Part shown: positions 46,629-51,959 of the stretch, piece after piece | Position numbering within the stretch: position 1 is the stretch's first letter | How the letters are laid out: the number at the start of each line of letters is the position of its first letter | Source of the DNA: an uncultured Allorhizobium sp. | GTDB lineage: Bacteria > Pseudomonadota > Alphaproteobacteria > Rhizobiales > Rhizobiaceae | Length of the DNA: 51,959 bases | Direction of reading: 5' to 3' | Assembly: GCA_958439205.1 (NCBI GenBank) | Contig: OY288189.1 | Location: 460,001 to 511,959 of the forward strand | Program-made: the position numbers and the translations under genes | Notes under the pieces: model-generated | The model's database searches: none | What the model was told of the DNA's origin: nothing | Seen by the model: only the letters and a program-made list of their open reading frames with translations

Positions 46629-47909
46629 TCAGAGAGCCTTTCCGCCCTTGATGACGCGCTTGACCGGCGTTGCCTTCTGGCCTTTGCCGTGGGTCTTGGC
46701 GAACTGGACGATGCGCGGAGCGATCTCGCGGCGGAACCGTGAACCGTTGAACACACCGTAGTGCCCGACATCCGGCTGCATGTAATGCATGCGCATTTGC
46801 TCCGGAATATTCGTGCAGATCGTCTGCGCGGCCTTCGTCTGGCCAACGCCGGAGATGTCGTCGTTTTCGCCTTCCACGGTCAGAAGCGCGACATTGCGGA
46901 TCGCCGTAGTGTCGACACGCTTCGTACGATGCATCATCTCCCCTTTGGGAAGCGCATGCTTGATAAAAACGGTATCGACCGTCTGCAGATAGAATTCCGC
47001 GGTCAGGTCCATGACTGCCAGATATTCGTCGTAGAAGTCACGATGCTTCTCGGCCGAGTCCCCGTCGTTCTTGACGAGGTGCATGTAGAACTCCTTGTGG
47101 GCGATCATATGCCGATCAAGGTTCATCGACATGAAGCCCGAGAGCTGCAGGAAGCCGGGATAGACGGCGCGCATGACGCCGGGCTGCGGCCACGGAACCT
47201 GCATGATGACGTTGTCGCGGAACCATTCGAGCGGCTTGTCCTGCGCGAGCTGATTGACTGCTGTCGGGTTGATGCGTGTGTCGATCGGGCCACCCATGAG
47301 CGTCATCGATGCCGGGGCACAGGTGTCTCCATCGGCTTCCATGACGGCTACGGCGGCAAGCACGGGCACGGAGGGCTGACAGACAGCAACGACATGGGTG
47401 TCGGGGCCGAGATGGTGAAGCATGTCGATGACGTAATCGATGTAATCGTCGAGATCGAAGTCGCCCTCGGTCACCGGAACCATCCGGGCGTCGATCCAGT
47501 CGCTGATATAGATGTCAGCACTCGGCAGCAGCGCCTCGACTGTGCCGCGCAGCAATGTGGCATAGTGGCCGGACATCGGGGCGACGATCAGGATGCGCGG
47601 GCCTTTTTCGGCACCGGCCGGCAGATGCCGCTTGAAGTGGATCATGTCACAGAAGGGCTTGCGCCAGACGATCTCTTCTTCAACCTTCACGCTCTCACCA
47701 TCGACCGTGGTTGTCGGAAGACCGAAGGCAGGCTTGCCATAGCGGCGCGTGACGCGCTCAAAGACTTCGAAGCCTGCGGAGAAGGAGCGCCCCACGACGG
47801 TGTGCGACCAAGGGTTCAACGGATTTTTCCAGGCGAGGTTCATGGCGTCGGCGGTTGCCCGGAAAGGCGCCATGACTGCGTGGTTCAGTTCGTAGAGCTG
47901 ATAGAACAT
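46629..47909 (-). CDS. phaZ: Intracellular polyhydroxyalkanoate depolymerase
   Basis: 426 aa PhaZ that mobilises stored poly-3-hydroxybutyrate. The nucleophile is Cys177 in VVAVCQPSVP, the cysteine lipase-like box of the intracellular Ralstonia PhaZ type; the late VGHYGVFNGSRFR holds the catalytic His. ATG 47909 (MFYQLYELNHA) is the family start; an upstream in-frame ATG adds 14 non-conserved residues. No signal peptide, as expected for an intracellular enzyme. It lies divergent from the nitroreductase gene across a 275-nt region. Confidence 0.95.
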   Translation of the reverse strand: MFYQLYELNHAVMAPFRATADAMNLAWKNPLNPWSHTVVGRSFSAGFEVFERVTRRYGKPAFGLPTTTVDGESVKVEEEIVWRKPFCDMIHFKRHLPAGAEKGPRILIVAPMSGHYATLLRGTVEALLPSADIYISDWIDARMVPVTEGDFDLDDYIDYVIDMLHHLGPDTHVVAVCQPSVPVLAAVAVMEADGDTCAPASMTLMGGPIDTRINPTAVNQLAQDKPLEWFRDNVIMQVPWPQPGVMRAVYPGFLQLSGFMSMNLDRHMIAHKEFYMHLVKNDGDSAEKHRDFYDEYLAVMDLTAEFYLQTVDTVFIKHALPKGEMMHRTKRVDTTAIRNVALLTVEGENDDISGVGQTKAAQTICTNIPEQMRMHYMQPDVGHYGVFNGSRFRREIAPRIVQFAKTHGKGQKATPVKRVIKGGKAL

Positions 47910-48184
47910 GGGTTCCGTACCTTTGTACCAGACCGAGAGGTCCGAGTTCATTCGCTACACTAACAGACTTTGTGCAACGCAAAAGCCCGGATTTTTCCTC
48001 GGCTGGCGTCACGGAAAGCCCTCAGACTTCGGATGATGTTCTAAAAGGCTTAAGGTTCCCTCCCCGCGACGCGGTTAATCAATGACCGCAGAGTTCACCT
48101 GAAATTGCAGCCTCTACCCTTTCCGAGGCTTGCGAATTGATGTTTGTTCCATCCGTCGTCCCAAGACATGAGTGAAGGAACACC

Positions 48185-48775
48185 ATGACCACCAGCAATC
48201 ACCGTAAGTCCGAGTTCAACGTCGATCCGATCTTCCTCGATCGTTGGTCTCCGCGTGCTTTCGACGGAAGCACCATGCCGAAAGAAGACCTGCTGACCAT
48301 CCTTGATGCGGCTCACTGGGCACCGTCTGCGTTCAACTACCAGCCCTGGCGCTTTGTCTATGCCCTGAAGGGCACGCCGGAGTTCGACAAGTTTCTCGAC
48401 ATTCTGATCGAGTTCAACCAGGGCTGGGCCAAGAATGCCTCGGCTCTGGTCTTCATCTTCTCCGATACGCTGAGCCGCCCTGCCGACGGTTCTGAGCCCA
48501 AAGCGTACCGCAGCCACAGCTTCGACGCGGGTGCCGCCTGGGGACTTCTCTCCCTGCAGGCCATCAAGTCGGGTTACTTCGCTCACGCCATGACCGGCTT
48601 CAGCTTCGATCGTGCGCTCTCCGAGCTCGGCGCACCTGAAGGTTTCCATATCAATGCGGCCGTTGCGATTGGGAAGCTCGGCGACAAGGAAGCCCTGCCC
48701 GAGGGGCTGCGTTCGCGGGAAACCCCGAACGATCGGAAGCCGCTTTCAGAAGTCGCTCTCGAGGGTCACTTCTGA
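48185..48775 (+). CDS. Nitroreductase family protein
   Basis: 196 aa FMN-dependent nitroreductase-fold protein. It starts with the FMN-phosphate block (DRWSPRAFDG), then LDAAHWAPSAFNYQPWRFVYA and a C-terminal VAIGKLGDKEALPE (compare the usual GY-P). The substrate is unknown; members reduce nitro compounds, quinones or act as dehydrogenases. A good AAGGA site precedes ATG 48185. It is followed by a bidirectional terminator. Confidence 0.92.
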   Translation: MTTSNHRKSEFNVDPIFLDRWSPRAFDGSTMPKEDLLTILDAAHWAPSAFNYQPWRFVYALKGTPEFDKFLDILIEFNQGWAKNASALVFIFSDTLSRPADGSEPKAYRSHSFDAGAAWGLLSLQAIKSGYFAHAMTGFSFDRALSELGAPEGFHINAAVAIGKLGDKEALPEGLRSRETPNDRKPLSEVALEGHF

Positions 48776-48838
48776 AGGACGCGTCTGGTTTCACGTGAAT
48801 CACGTTAACCATTACGCTGGCAATGACTGTGGATAAAG

Positions 48839-48869
48839 AAAGGGCCGCTTCGGATTGAAGCGGCCCTTT
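48839..48869. terminator. Bidirectional terminator between the nitroreductase gene and gyrB
   Basis: 13-bp stem AAAGGGCCGCTTC / GAAGCGGCCCTTT with a GGATT loop. On the minus strand it is followed by CTTT, serving gyrB (stop at 48891); on plus it serves the nitroreductase gene. Confidence 0.9.
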
Positions 48870-48890
48870 GTCGTTTGCTGATTGAGCAAA

Positions 48891-51326
<2,436 letters not shown>

Positions 51327-51360
51327 TCAGCAATCTTTCCAGTCAATTCTCAAAGGCCCG

Positions 51361-51376
51361 GCTGATTCGAATCAGC
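51361..51376. promoter_or_regulatory. gyrB: 16-bp perfect palindrome with two GANTC sites in the gyrB leader
   Basis: GCTGATTCGAATCAGC is fully self-complementary and contains abutting GATTC (51364-51368) and GAATC (51369-51373), both targets of the CcrM methyltransferase of alphaproteobacteria. It sits between the predicted -10 and the start codon, so it could be an operator, an mRNA hairpin or a methylation-sensitive site. Confidence 0.6.
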
Positions 51377-51392
51377 AGCTTCAAGTGGCCCG

Positions 51393-51420
51393 ACTATAGG
51401 GGTTTTGGCCTGAGTTCCAA
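51393..51420 (-). promoter_or_regulatory. gyrB: Candidate sigma-70 promoter of gyrB
   Basis: On the minus strand TTGGAA, a 16-nt spacer and TATAGT (-10 at 51398-51393), placing the transcription start near 51386, about 60 nt before the gyrB ATG. Sequence-only call. Confidence 0.5.
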
Positions 51421-51467
51421 AGGCGAGGGCGTTGTTTCTGGTGGATAGAGAGGGCTTTTCAACCCCA

Positions 51468-51833
51468 TCACGGCCGTTTTTTGGCGCCATCCAGAATATC
51501 CTGCATTTCTCGTATCACATCCGGAGAGAGCTGGCGAATCAGCTTCGAAAGATCGTTGGCGAATGCGGTGTATTCGGGCTTCATGCCGGAGGTATCTATG
51601 GCGACCCGCGGGTCAGAACGACCGGCCACAGAGAACAGCTCCTCAGCCTCATCCCAGATGATGTTGAAGTATCCGGCCACCCGCTGGAGGAAGTCGAAAT
51701 TCGGCAGACCCCGTTTGCCGTGTTCCAGTGCCGAGAGATAAGCAGGCGAAACACCGATAGCGGCAGCCATTTCCTTCTGGGACACGCCCTTGCGTTCCCG
51801 CAGCTGTCGCAAGGCGTCGCCGAAGGGCGTCAT
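51468..51833 (-). CDS. XRE-family transcriptional regulator
   Basis: 121 aa. An N-terminal helix-turn-helix of the Cro/C1 type (about residues 7-60) reads ALRQLRERKGVSQKEMAAAIGVSPAYLSALEHGKRG; the C-terminal half is an alpha-helical region (SKLIRQLSPDVIREMQDIL) with no recognised ligand domain. The start overlaps the stop of the Smr gene (ATGA), so both are made from one mRNA. It lies 141 nt upstream of gyrB. The target is unknown. Confidence 0.9.
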   Translation of the reverse strand: MTPFGDALRQLRERKGVSQKEMAAAIGVSPAYLSALEHGKRGLPNFDFLQRVAGYFNIIWDEAEELFSVAGRSDPRVAIDTSGMKPEYTAFANDLSKLIRQLSPDVIREMQDILDGAKKRP

Positions 51834-51959
51834 CGACGATCCTGCCCGCGGCGGGACAGCCGCACATAAAGGGCGCCCTCCCCGCCATGGTGGCGAGCGG
51901 CCGGCTCATAGGATGAGATGATGAAGCGGAATTCCGGCATCGCGAACCAGAGCGGGACT
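51830..51959 (-). CDS. Smr-domain protein (MutS2-type Smr), C-terminal end (partial)
   Basis: 43 codons in frame from the right edge to the TGA at 51830-51832. The end PEFRFIISSYEPAARHHGGEGALYVRLSR matches the C-terminus of alphaproteobacterial Smr/MutS-family proteins; the G-G-x-GA-YVRL strand is the end of the Smr fold, a putative nicking or RNA-cleaving nuclease domain. The rest of the gene lies beyond the window. Confidence 0.8.
   Translation of the reverse strand, partial: VPLWFAMPEFRFIISSYEPAARHHGGEGALYVRLSRRGQDRR

Noticed and set aside
47969..47983. TTTG...CAAA with an internal TGCAACGCA near phaZ, possibly a PhaR/AniA-type site
   Set aside because: The symmetry is short and the two half-sites are out of register; too weak to list as a feature.

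Overview
This looks like a piece of the main chromosome of a Rhizobiaceae alphaproteobacterium (Rhizobium / Agrobacterium / Sinorhizobium group). The evidence is the gene content and order: actS-actR, glcB, hslV-hslU, hisB-H-A-F-E-coaA, pckA divergent from chvI-chvG-hprK-EIIA-HPr, ahcY, a DivL-type kinase, addB-addA-trxA, trpF-trpB-trpA-accD-folC, phaZ and gyrB. GC is high and coding density is very high. I see no IS element, phage gene, integrase, CRISPR array, rRNA or tRNA. It reads as conserved core genome, not an accessory island.

Layout. 1-6 kb (mostly plus): the tail of an ornithine-cyclodeaminase-type gene, hrpB, the redox two-component pair actS/actR, then mmcB (minus) and an L,D-transpeptidase lipoprotein. 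6-15 kb (minus): malate synthase G, a hydantoinase/oxoprolinase-family protein, a cytochrome P450, a DUF1402 protein with lytic-transglycosylase-like features, and hslU and hslV. 15-19.3 kb (plus): hisB, hisH, hisA, hisF, hisE and coaA. 19.3-22.1 kb (minus): an alkB-like gene, arfB and pckA. 22.4-26.3 kb (plus): chvI, chvG, a short hprK, an EIIA-Man-type protein and HPr, that is, the acid/envelope stress system next to a regulatory PTS. 26.4-39.6 kb (plus): ahcY, divL, a tsaE-amgK fusion, murU, addB and addA, then trxA. 40-47.9 kb (minus): trpF-trpB-trpA-accD-folC read towards a terminator shared with trxA, preceded by a DUF45 metallopeptidase, a DUF2852 gene and phaZ. 48-52 kb: a nitroreductase (plus), then gyrB, an XRE regulator and the end of an Smr-domain gene (minus).

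Functional themes. Gluconeogenesis and C2/C4 metabolism (glcB, pckA, phaZ) sit with global sensors of redox (ActSR), of acid and envelope state (ChvGI), of PTS phosphorylation state (HprK/EIIA/HPr) and of the cell cycle (DivL). Cell-wall functions recur: the L,D-transpeptidase, the DUF1402 protein and the AmgK-MurU recycling pair. The most notable non-coding signals are a 22-bp perfect palindrome upstream of ahcY, a 12-bp-arm inverted repeat between pckA and chvI, adjacent palindromes upstream of glcB, a 16-bp palindrome holding two GANTC sites in the gyrB leader, and a long hairpin between hslU and the DUF1402 gene. I found no clearly new multi-gene system. The most interesting items are the Tyr-for-His DivL kinase, the TsaE-AmgK fusion and these unassigned operators.
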